Assembly: GCF_964355755.1 (NCBI RefSeq)
Contig: NC_092673.1
Coordinates: forward strand, 31,749,001-31,813,000
DNA: 64,000 nt
DNA from: Antedon mediterranea
Lineage: Eukaryota > Echinodermata > Crinoidea > Comatulida > Antedonidae
Reading direction: 5' to 3'
Shown here in pieces: positions 37,467-49,200 of the stretch. The position numbers were made by a program, and so were the translations under genes. How positions within the stretch are numbered: the first letter of the stretch is position 1; every line of letters starts with the position of its first letter. The notes beneath the pieces are model-generated. The model was not told where the DNA came from and searched no databases. It saw only the letters and a program-made list of their open reading frames with translations.

Positions 37467-39978
37467 CAGGCCCGTAGCCAGGGGGGTTTTTTGGGGTTCG
37501 GGCGAACCCCCCCTTTTGCGCGAAATGCGAACCCCCCTTGAAAAACAAAGGCCCCACTTCCAAAATCGTGCAATTAATTATCAATTATAGCAGATTTTTT
37601 GGTCATTTTACTTCTATTGACTATGTTTAAATCGATCGAATATACAGATTGTCCGATGTCAAAGTCACTGCTGAGCGTGATATCGAGAGATTGTTGAGAG
37701 ATGATGGTTACTAAATATGACAGAAAAATGGACTGACCAATCGCGTGCTTCGGCCGGGCTTTTCGGAACGCACAAGATCACGTTCAGTTCAGTTCAATCG
37801 TTTTGGGGATTTTTATTTTTTTCCTGGAAATATTTTTCATTAAACCAAAGAATTTCACTCTTTAAACTTGAATAAAAATGGTGCTGAGTTAAATTGGTAC
37901 GTGTACGTAGGCCTACCGTATATTTCGGTGTATAAGACGCACTTTTGACACGCAAATTTGACCTCTAAATGTAACCCTAATTAATTTAATTACCTACTAA
38001 TACTTAAATTAATTAAAAATAGTGTAGGCCTACTACTCTGCAATGTAGGCCTAGCTAGTTACTCACTCCTGTCTAACCACAGTGTGGTAACAAGTTTATT
38101 GAATTTTTAGTTAAGGTAAATTGTCATCCTCGACTGTATTAATTAATATTACAGTACGCATTAGATATTCTACCCAGGCCTAGCAATACTCTCTGAACTC
38201 GCGGGTGTGTATTCTAGCAGCATGCAGCATCATCACAGCGCAACACATTTATGGAAGAGTCCATTAATTACGGTGGTGTCACATTTTATTTATTTACACA
38301 ATAACTATTTCCCTTGATCACGGTGGTTTATTTTTATTACATCTCTATGTCAACAATCACATAATTTTATAATCATGTAGTCAATAGTTCGTATGTCAAG
38401 CGATATCTAAAAGAGTGTGTTGTTATTGTGTTAAGTAGCTTCCCCTAATCTTATAGTGTATATGGCCAACAGTGCTGGCCACCAGGCAAGGAGCACATGG
38501 TTAGTGCTCTCTCCTCATATATTGCTGTAATGCATGCATGGAAATAGGAAAGATTTTCATATAGGCCTACCCAACATGATATTCCTGGTTTATTATCAGC
38601 CCAAAAAACTGAACATCATTTGGATTGATTTTATAATGGTCATACACGTCCACACAATAAGAAGGTATATATTTAAATAATATGAAATTAAAGTTACTTT
38701 TAAAGACCCCTTCCCTGCAATTTTGGACGTTTTTTGGAAAATAATACATATATATCACTTTAAAAACATTAAACCATGTCATTCCTTGTCTTAAATGTAC
38801 GTTTTATGGTAAATTATGATAAAAAGTGAGAAACAATGCACTACCTAAGTAGCTCGCGGCGATCGACTTCTCGTGGACGGTTTTGTAGGCCTAGCTGGTA
38901 AACATCGATAACGTACGAACATCGTACGCTAGCTATATACCTAACCTGACGTTGTATAGTTGCTGCATTAATTGTCTTTCTATTTTTGCCAGACTCCGTT
39001 GATACAAATTGGGGAAAACCCGGTATTTTCGCTGAAAAGTTAGGAGTCTTCCATTTGTTTTGGCTTCACGATCGATCGAAAAGTGGGCGAATTACAGGTG
39101 AAAAACAAAAATATCAATCCGCGCGCAATGCATTTTGGGATTTATAGCGGGCCGCTATAATTAGAATCGATTTATTTTTCACATTTTTAACCGTTTAAAG
39201 ACGAAAAAAGTTATCGCAATAGGACCATATAGTATTATTTTTACATTAAATATAGTTTGTGATCTTAAATTAAATCTAAAAAACGTAGGGAATGGGGCTT
39301 TAAATAGACATAGGCTAGCCCTACCCACACAGTGCATCGTAACTGAAACAATATGGGGATTTCCCTTTTCATTGAACGTTCAGTTGAAGTAGAGACTGAT
39401 TACGATGTAATAAAGGCAATCAAACAAAATTATATCATTTGATTCTAATATGTCTCAAATATCGTTGTTTTATTATTAAAATACCATTGTTTTGATTGTA
39501 AAATGTTTAAATTTCGGCCTAGAAATAAGTGCGTCTTATGCATCGACTACATAAAAAATACTAATATTTCAGTCTCCGTTATGGGTGCGTCTTATACACA
39601 GGTGCGACTTGTACACCGAAATATACGGTACTATTTGTTTTTTATGTTTATAGGATAAGAAATTACTTAGGGCCTAATATAATATACTTTTTTGCAACAA
39701 TAAAGCTGTATTTCATGATCAGTACTACTAACTTCCATACTGTACTATATAATTTCTCTGCATAACCCAAATTTTAGTGGGTAAAAAATGTCTCTGTAAG
39801 CTTATTAAAACAACCGAAATTGCTCTGAGAGCCAAAGCTTCCAGGGGGCGAAGCCCCCTGGACCCCAACCGGGGGCCCTTGGCGGCCCCCTGGCCCCCAG
39901 CCTACAGTTGCTCGCTGCGCTCGCAAAATACTTGGTGTCAAGAAAACCCCCCTCTGATGCATTCTGGCTACGGGCCTG
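37467..39978. mobile_element. 2.5-kb DNA element inserted in the Harbinger transposase exon
   Basis: Ends read CAGGCCCGTAGCCAG on both sides (inverted) and are followed internally by G/C runs. The 5-bp TATAG is duplicated at 37462-37466 and 39979-39983. The right end holds a GC-rich module (GGGGGCGAAGCCCCC, CTCGCTGCGCTCGC) like that at 19735-19850. A 1.7-kb TA-flanked element is nested inside. CAGG-type ends resemble hAT, but hAT normally makes 8-bp duplications, so the class is uncertain. Confidence 0.8.
37916..39628. mobile_element. Nested TA-flanked element, 1.7 kb
   Basis: 27-bp inverted ends beginning CCGTATATTTCGGTGTA with about two mismatches, flanked by TA at 37914-37915 and 39629-39630. 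A further copy of the inner word GTGCGTCTTAT lies near 39590. No transposase is visible. Tc1/mariner-type by target site only. Confidence 0.75.
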
Positions 39979-40249
39979 TATAGGCAGCAACAAGAGCATC
40001 TCGTACCCTATGTAGGTTCGCCATGTTGTGAGATGCTGAAAGTCGAGTCAACTGATGATGGTACCTGATACATCGCGCACATGTTCCCGTCGCGCCCGTG
40101 AACAAAACGAAACAGAAACAGACATGACGGGAGCCTAGTAAATGAGTACGGTCACGGTTGGTTAAACCGGCCGTACTGCACGTTTACCCATTTACCGTAC
40201 TAAAACGAAAGCTCGCTATTATGATAGAGATCCTGCTGCAGACTGTCTG

Positions 40250-40440
40250 CCATGCGGAATGTCTGCCAGGCGGTATGTCCGCCAGAGGAACACATTCTCG
40301 ACGATACCATTTTTTTAGAGGGAAAAATATTTGTACTTTGTTTCTGTAATGTCTGCAAGGCGGTATGTCTTCGAGGGGAACACGTTCCTGACGATACCAT
40401 TTTTTAGAGGGAAAATATATGTATTTTGTTTCTGTAAGTA
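40250..40440 (+). repeat. Tandem duplication of about 100 bp
   Basis: The block CAGGCGGTATGTCCGCCAGA ... GATACCATTTTTT ... TTTGTTTCTGTAA occurs twice in tandem (about 40266-40348 and 40357-40437). Confidence 0.7.
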
Positions 40441-41560
40441 AATTGCGTTACTAAAGCGTTACTTTTCCTAGAGTTGCGTCGACATATCCAAATGGCAGTT
40501 TGAAAGACCATTATTATTATTAATCCGAGGTGGTTTGTATATCGAATCTTTTCTGTTCCGTTTTTATATACAATATTTTTATCAGTAGAATATTCAGTGA
40601 ATCTAACCTGTTTCTTGCAGGCGGTTTATACCATATCTTACTCTTAGATCTCCACATAAAGAAGCGGATAAATACATTAAAAAATAACATAAAACTATAA
40701 CAACCTTAAAAAAACAAATTAATGCTAGACATCACACAACGTAGGCCTAAAAAATAACTGCATTGTCCGTAGGAACGGCTGAAAACCGTCGCCGGTGGCC
40801 ATCCTTTGCATGTAACTATTATTAACTAGCATAGCTAGGGGCCTCCTGCGCAGCATACGAAAAATATTACGGTAGTGTTATACTACTGTGTAGGCCTACT
40901 ACATTGGCCATTATTTACCGAATTACTGTATATCTTCATAATTTCAAAATCATATTAATTTTTCATATCATTTTTATTGTTTCACAGAACATACAGTAAA
41001 AAACAGATCACAAGAAAAAGACCAATTGTTAAAAATGATGTACGAATCTAAAAAAAAAGGCTTTTTATAGGCTGAGTTTCCAAAGGACATTAAACATTAC
41101 AATGTAAAACATAAAAATACTTCCTAAACTTAAGATATAATTTATAAATTCCATAGGAGCAATTAAGCGTATTAACTATCATGCATATTGATAGATTGAC
41201 TTATTGTTTGTATTTTTTAAAAGAAAGTTCGGATAATAATTTAATGTTTAATCAATGTAACCGTCATTATGATTATTGTTTTAAATACACCCTAATTAAA
41301 GTAGCATATCTTTCAGAATACTACAAAATACTGTAGCAGAAATTATTACAGACAAACTGTAAATTCAAGCATACTGCACCCTTCAACCACGGAGGTAAAA
41401 TAGATACCTCCATGCTTCAACACAGTGCATTTAATTAAGACATTTGTAATACTGTAAAACGATAGGCTTGCAGACGAATGGACAAATGATATCTCCAAGC
41501 AAAAATAAGGTTAAGTTAGTAAAAATTGATAAATTAGGTTATGAAAATATTCATGCCTGT
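40441..41560. other. Unassigned AT-rich region
   Basis: No ORF of note. A short hairpin word, CACGGAGGTAAAATAGATAC followed by CTCC, lies at 41391-41414. Confidence 0.3.
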
Positions 41561-41569
41561 ATCTACTAT

Positions 41570-43283
41570 TCTTTTTAATATTTTAAATCAACCAAAATAT
41601 CAATGTTGATTGTAGAATAATCAACTAAATCCAAGGTAGAAATCTTATCATTAATTCAATGTTGAATTCGCGTTGAGATAACATTAGTAAACAAACGTAG
41701 GCGCGCCTAATTGTATTGATTGAAAATACGGCATCATTTCAAACGTTAACCAATGTGAAAACATGTTGTCATTTCAACCAAAATTGTCAACTGGATTTCA
41801 ACGTTAAATTAAAGTTTATAAAAAAACATACTAACTTGTTTAAAACACAATCTAATTTTTAACCTTTATCAATGTTGAAAACATGTTGTCATTTTAACCA
41901 AAAATGCCAACTAGATTTCAACGTTGAATTAACGTTAAAACAAAGTTGATAAACAAACGTGTTATTTGTTAAAATCATGTTGCCATTTTACCCACCAGCT
42001 CGATTTTAACGTTAAATAGTCGTTGAAATGAGATTGATAGAGAAACGTAAATGGGGTTAAAACATAAAAACATAATTTCAACTTTTTTTTCAATGATGAA
42101 ATGTTGCCATTTTAACCAAAAATGCCAACTCGATTTTAACGTTAACTTAACGTTGAAATGAGATTGATAAAGAAACGTAATACTGTAATGGGGTTAAAAC
42201 ATGCCATCATCATTTACAACCTTTATCAAAGAATATATATCACAAGAATGAGTATTCCGCGATTTTTGCATGAGAAATTTGTAACAGAGAGCTCCAGTGA
42301 GTGATGCCCGCCCTCATAAGGGCGGATGTATACATACTAAATAAGACTTGATTTAATAGATATTATACATGTCACATTAAATAGAATTATGATAATAGTT
42401 TTTGCAATTTTAAACTATTTTATAATACATATTTATTAACAAACTAGTGTACATTCACTTTTACAGACAATTATTTACTAACATGCTAAGTTAGTTCACA
42501 AAAAAGGCCTAACACAGCAACACCAAAAATCAATGAATCGTTACTCAGCATGGCCTATTCTTTACCATTGCCGTGTACTACTCTACGCCCGGTAAATTAA
42601 GTATTGTTTTTATGATATAAATTAGTATAAAATACATGTTATTAATAGGACAAAATGTTAAATGTTATTAACATTTATTTGTTTTACCAGAAACAAGTTA
42701 AATATAGGAATATTATTAAACAATCCTTCGTGAAATCGCGTAAACACCAACACGCCCGGTCACGCTATCGTAGCGCCCGGTTGATAAAGCAAACTGTTTA
42801 TACGGCAGTTTTTACTAAATAAATTGCATAAAACGAACAATTAAATATCCAAATAGTATTTAACATGAAGTTGGCATGTAGTTGATAACATTTTTTATCA
42901 TGAAAATACTACCGGTGGTCTAGCCTTTGATTATTGAAACCGTCACAAAAAGTTGTATACATCCCAGATACATCCACACTTATGGCGGCGCCCTACCACA
43001 TGGACAATATTACTGTTACAGGGAAAATCGCGGATTACTCATTCTTGTTATATATATTCTTCTGCCTTTATTCAATGATGAAAACATTGTTAAAAAACAC
43101 TACCTACTTTCAATTTTTTGAAACACATTATTTTAACCAAAATCAACTGGATTTAAACGTTAAATTAACATTGATAAATAAACGTTAACGGTTAGTTATA
43201 AAGATAATTTTCAACATTGAATCATCGTTTTGAATACGCTGTTAACATGATGTTGAAATGATGTTCTGTGCCCGATGGGATAG
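41570..43283. repeat. GTTGAAA-type repeat element(s)
   Basis: Imperfect repeats built on ATGTTGTCATTTTAACC, CAACTAGATTTCAACGTT and ACGTTGAAAT recur at 41590-42200 and again at 43100-43260, ending in TGTGCCCGATGGGATAG (43267-43283). The family is widespread in animals as MITE-like repeats with this ending (from memory). The part between 42200 and 43080 is AT-rich and unassigned. The right end abuts the stop codon of the OTU gene. Confidence 0.55.
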
Positions 43284-43285
43284 TT

Positions 43286-46200
43286 TTAATTTGACTTGAA
43301 ATTCCGAATTACTTTCCGTTTACTAAATTCCGTGGCCACACACTCCGCATCGGCTTCTTGGTAGCTTAATCCGTATTTCTTGCGGACTAGGTAGATTATT
43401 GCTTCCTTTGCCGCAACTAGTGTTATGTAATTTTCAGTATTTCTATAAAGGGAAAAATAAAACAATTTAATAATATTCTGTATACCGTACCGTACTTTAA
43501 TGTTACAGTGTAGAGGCGGTATATTTTAGGGTAGGACTGGCCCGTCGAAGCTAAAGCGAGTCGAACGGTATTAGGGTGGGCAAATAACTGAAGTACGCAA
43601 TTCGTTTTTGGGACGTTGTACGGTTTTTTTTTCATTATGAGTGTATGGAGACTTATTGACAAATTACAACAACATTACGTGTAATTTGGAAACATATCTG
43701 CTATTGATTCCGAATTGATCATGGAGTTAAACTCTATCTAATGTACATTTTTTTTTTTTAAATAAAAACAATCCAAGATAAATTTGAAGTAGTGACGTGA
43801 ACCTCTTTCCTCCACTACGCATCCCCTCATCATCACCCCACCCAACACATCTTTCAACACCCTTTAGAGTCAAAATATCAGTTTACTTACAAAACATCTT
43901 CTCTGCAATGATTGCTGAGCCTTGTTGCTGACGGGGGAAGATTGTATATACATCTGATCGCCTTTGTTGTGTATGGTTTTCTGTTAAAGGTTAAAACAAA
44001 TATGATGGATAACAGTTAATCATTGGGTATATAGGCCTATGTAACAAGTTATGAGGATTGGACACCAATTGCATTTCAGAATATATTTTTTACCTTGGGT
44101 CTTGCCATGTGGAGTATGTCATTTTTCTTAGCATTTGCTCTACTAAATGAAAGTAATCCTACGTAGAAAATAAACTATTAACGATTATTTCATGTCATTA
44201 CTGCAAAGCACATCACAATACATTATATTTTATATTTCTGTTTTTCTTTAAAATTGCGTGTGTACAAAGTAACTTACGTCAGCATCCAAGAATTTGGAAG
44301 CAAACCCAAGTCAGTCCTTTTGAATGTACAGGTATTTATCATTGTCTGTATTTTGAAAATATTCCATATGCCGTTTCCTAAGAGAAAAACAATAGGCTAC
44401 TGATTGCAATGTTATGTTACATGTGTAGCATGAGACATTACAATAAGGAGTCTTTGCTTAACAAACTTGCTAATGTTAATTGGGAGTCAACTTTATCATG
44501 TAACAAAGTAAATGAGGCTTGGTTTAAGTTTAAAACTGTATTTTTAGGTGTCATTGACGAAATAGCTCCTGTGAAAGAAGTTAGAATTAAATGTAGAACT
44601 GAACCTTGGATGAATGATAATATCCTTCTGGATATTCGTCAAAGAGACAAACACCTATTTTTATTTAAGAAATTCCATTGTAAAGACATGTACTCTAAAT
44701 ATTGTAAATTAAGAAATAAGATACAAAGAGATGTTAAGAAAGCTAAATCAGAATATTTCAAAACTAAGATTGAGGAAAACAAGGGTAATCCCAAAAAACT
44801 TTGGCAAACCCTAAAATCTACAGGTTTTAGTCAACAAAGTAAATCTCAAAATACAATTGTACTTAATAATAATGGTCATCCATGCACTGAACCATTTTCT
44901 GTAGCTAATCTCTTCAACAAATTTTTCACTAATGTTGCTTCTTTGTTAACTGATAAATTACCAAATTGTAATAATATATTTGGTGTTAATACTACACCCT
45001 TCAAACAATACTATAAGAACAAAGGGATAAAGAAGAACAGTTTCGTTTTACAAACTATATCTAATGATTTTGTACTTGACCAACTAAATTCTTTAAATCC
45101 TAGCAAAAGTACAGGACTTGATAACATTCCTGCTAGATTTCTTAAGGATGGAGCTAATATTATTGTTCAGCCAATAACACATAATTGTTAATTTATCATT
45201 ATCTCTAAAGGTTTTTCCTAATGATATGAAATTTGCTAAGGTCACACCATTATTTAAAAAGAACAATAGGCAGGAAGTTAGTAATTATAGACCTATTAGC
45301 ATCTTACCAGTAATATCTAAGATAATCGAAAAAGCTGTTTTTGTACAATTACATAACTATCTCAATGAAAACAATGTAATTAATGATTTTCAATCAGGTT
45401 TTAGAGGAAATTATTCTACTGATACTGCTTTAATTAATTTAACCGATCATATAAGATCTGAAATATCTAAAGGTAACTTTACAGGTTTGGTAGTCCTTGA
45501 CATACAAAAGGCTTTTGATACAGTCAACCATCAGATATTATTGCAAAAACTGGTTCATATGGGCATTGATAAAGATTCTTTATTATTGTACAGAAAAGGT
45601 CGGACGACTACACACAGGTTAGCAAATGAGTAGATATACCACGGGAATAAGTTTGAGATGAATCTGTTTATTAAACGTCTCATTCAATTCTACAAATAAA
45701 TACAGAAAAGAATCATAAACAACCTTTAACCTTATACCATAGCATATAACCTCAATAATCATTTACAAATCTCCATACAAACATTCAATCATAAATAAAC
45801 TGTTAAAAGCATAATCAAATATAAACAATACTGAGTATTAAAATACAGATACAATAATGTTTCTCATACACTTGTCATTAATGTTCTTGGTAACTTTCAT
45901 CATAATACCACATTTTACATAGATTTTAACATGACTCACAACTTTGCCGGGCATAAATACTTCCAGATTATACAGCGTACAGTTTCTACAGTTACGTTCT
46001 CAGGTTAGCAAAAGCACATGAATAACTCCATAGCCTAAAACAATATAATTATATTCATTATGTATCAATATCCCTGCTTAACTCATACGTATAAACAAAC
46101 CTCCATTCAGAACAAAAGGCTGCGCAACTCTGATCTATAAATAATGTTAACCTACAGCAAAGTTAAGTCGACGCGAGGTCAGATACGAATCACCCATGCG

Positions 46201-49200
46201 TGACGGATCAAATTCAGAGTGAACATTCTTATGCAACCGGTCTATACCTAGAAATTCTAAGTTACATACATAGCATCTAAAGAATCAACATTATCATGTG
46301 AACCAATATATCGGATACTAAATTTAGCCTAAATATATTTTAGGAATATTACAAAATGTTTCGGTCTATCATCATAACAACCTTGTCTTATATGGTCTAC
46401 CGTATCACTCAAAATGGCGGCTACCACGATGCAGCACATGTTCAAGATAAATCTCATAATTAAAGGCAAAATATCGTAACTATGACTAAACAAATAGTAT
46501 CACATAAATATAATAAACTTACATTTATCATTGTAATTTACACAAGCAATCGTACGGAACAGATCACGGAAATATAGACGGAATTTCCGGACAGCTCAAT
46601 TACACATGTCTACAGTAACTCGACTATAGCTGAACTGTACCACACAACCGTAGGTGGCAGCAAATATTACTCGATCGTATATAAGATTATCGCAATAATC
46701 CTACAATTATGGTTTGAATCATATTTGAAAGATCGCAAACAAATTACATCAGTAAATGGCGTTCAGTCTCAACCATGTACTATATCTAGCGGAGTTCCGC
46801 AAGGTAGCATTTTAGGACCTCTTTTATTCATATGCTACATGAATGACATCCCAATTAGTGTAAATTGCAATATTATGTTATATGCTGATGATACAATATT
46901 GTTGTCTTCTGGTAATGATATTAGACAAATAGCTAATGATTTAAGTTCAAACCTGGAATCATGTAACAACTGGCTTATAAACAACAAACTATCATTACAT
47001 CCTGATAAAACTGAATCAATATTGTTTGGTACTAAAAGAAAACTTAAGAATGTTCATGATTTTGCTGTTATGTTTAAAAATAAGTTGATATGTAAGAAGA
47101 ATATGATCTCATATCTTGGTTGTTTGCTTGATGAAGACCTGTCTGGAGAATCTATAGTTCAAAAAGTTCTTAGTAAGACTAATTCAAGACTTAAATTTTT
47201 GTATAGACATTCTGCATGTCTAAATTTCTTTTCTCGTAAAATTTTATGTTCGGCACTGATTACTTGTCACTTTGACTATGCATGTTGCTCCTGGTTTTCC
47301 GGTGTTTCTAAAAAACTTAAACAAAGACTCCAAACCAGTCAAAATAAAGTTGCTAGGTTTATATTAAATAAAAATAATCGTGCACATATTGGTAAAGACG
47401 AACTGAACCAAATCGGTCAATTATGTCTAGAGGATAGAATTTGCCAACTCAAACTTAATCATGTTCATAAGATTTTTTATGGAAAATCAGTACCTTATTT
47501 GACTGAAAAGTTTCAAAGAGTTTCATCTAACCACCATTATATGACTAGAAGTAGTGTCAATGGTTTTTCAGTTCCTATATCTGATAGTCAGATATCTAAA
47601 ACGTTTTATTATACAGGCATAAAGGCATGGAATAACCTACCTCATTCCATTCAACAAATAGAAAACAAATTTAATTTTAAGAAAAATGTTAAATCACATT
47701 TCTGTTCTACCAAATAATTTTATAAGTCAATCATAATCTTTAATTTAACTTGTTTTTTATATTATTGTTTTTGTAATATTTACGTGTTTAATGCAATACT
47801 TTGTAATGTTTATATTTTTTATTTTAGATTGTAAAAGGATCCCAATGGAAATAAGCTGATAAGCTTTTTGGGCTATCCTGGAAAGTCTTTTATAAATGTA
47901 TTATTTGTAATGTCCGTAATTTATGTTATCACTTTGTATGTATTTTTTATGATGATTTTCCAAATAAATTCAAATCAAATCATAGTATATGTGCATAACC
48001 TTATTATTTCAGTTACTTTTTTTATTGGTTGTACTTACTTTGCTTCGGGCACATTCTCTGACATAACTGTCATTACGTATGACGACATATCATCAAACTA
48101 AAGATAATTTAGAAAGTGTAACAGTTATATGAACCAACACAGGATTTTCAACAGGGTAATGAATGGTTTAAAATGTAGATTAAACCGGGAAAATGGGGCT
48201 TAGGCCTACAGAAAATATTGTGTGTGATGTTGGTGATAGGAGTTGGTGTTTTAATTATTTTACACTTTGTAACCAAATTTACCTGTTCATTAATATTATT
48301 CGGATGTTAATAATGTGTCATCGCACCGGTTGTCACTGTGCGCTTCCTGACATAAAGAAATAATTAACTACAGTAATACCTTTTATTAATCGAACACCTT
48401 TGGTACCCAACGTATTGTCTTCCAAATAGCCCTGTTCAGAAGGAACTGAACAAGTACATACTTCCTAATTTATATGGTTTGAAAGGCAGAATAAACAGGG
48501 GAAAATGGAGCTCAGGCCTACAGGAAATAGTGTGTTTGATGTTAGTGATAGGAGTTGGTGTTTTATTTATTTTACACTTTGTAATCAAATTTACCTGTTC
48601 ATTAATATCTTCGGATGTGTCATCGCACCGGTTGTCACTCTGCGCTTCCTGAAATAAATAAATAATTAACTACAGTAATAACATTATTTATTTAATGGGA
48701 CCCCTTTGGCACCCAAAACATTGTCTTCCAAATATTGTTCAGAAAACAACAACAGAAATTGTCCTAATTTCGGAGGGCTTTACTTTACTGAATTTTTACA
48801 AATATTACATTAAAACGAACATTAGCTGTTACGAAATGTGTTTGGGCCTATTAGGTACTATTATAGGACTTACCGTGTGTTGTATTTGTTCTGCAGTAGA
48901 ATAGTGCAGCCCTTCTATGTATGCAAGATATATAGTTGGTAGCTCTGTGCCTACCATACAAGGTGGTTGGTTCTTGTCATTGTTGATGAAACGATCTTTA
49001 TGTTTGACTGTAACATCCATGCTGCAGCCGTTAGTACAACCTGATCCCCCCACACACCTGGCGTTCGGACTCCTTCAATATATGCATCCCAAGTCATTTC
49101 CATGTCATTTAAGTCATGCGCCACTCTTTCCTGTAAACAAAAACAAAATCCGTATTGTATAGTGGCATAAAATCAATTATTCCTTTTGGCGAGGCGGACA

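Larger units (their letters stand above)
36099..40024 (-). pseudogene. PIF/Harbinger transposase (DDE_Tnp_4), first exon split by an insertion
   Basis: Catalyses cut-and-paste movement of the element. Exon 1 starts with ATG at 40024, runs to 39979, is interrupted by a 2.5-kb element, and resumes at 37461-37320 with a GT donor. Exon 2 is 36990-36099 with a matching phase. The N-terminal part reads SDVLDEEEFIMLYSMN and FQKNDIYRLKHALGVPP, typical of the family's helix-turn-helix region. The catalytic core is intact in exon 2: first Asp in GFVDGTVRPICRPNQHQQ, HDAFLL, second Asp in YGDPAYPL, and Glu in RISVEWLFGD. The protein would be near 350 residues, normal for the family. Reading across the target duplication keeps the frame, so the insertion is the only visible lesion in this gene. 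Confidence 0.85.
32908..40224. mobile_element. PIF/Harbinger DNA transposon, 7.3 kb with insertions
   Basis: Terminal inverted repeats share ATAGCGAGCTTTCGTTTTAG followed by TACGG. Flanking bases are TAA on the left and TTA on the right, so the exact target duplication (TA or TWA) is uncertain. The two genes expected of the superfamily are present and convergent: a Myb/SANT-like protein (plus strand, from 34625) and a DDE transposase (minus strand, from 40024). Later insertions are a TIR element at 33259-33784 and a 2.5-kb element at 37467-39978. Without them it would be about 4.3 kb. Confidence 0.8.
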
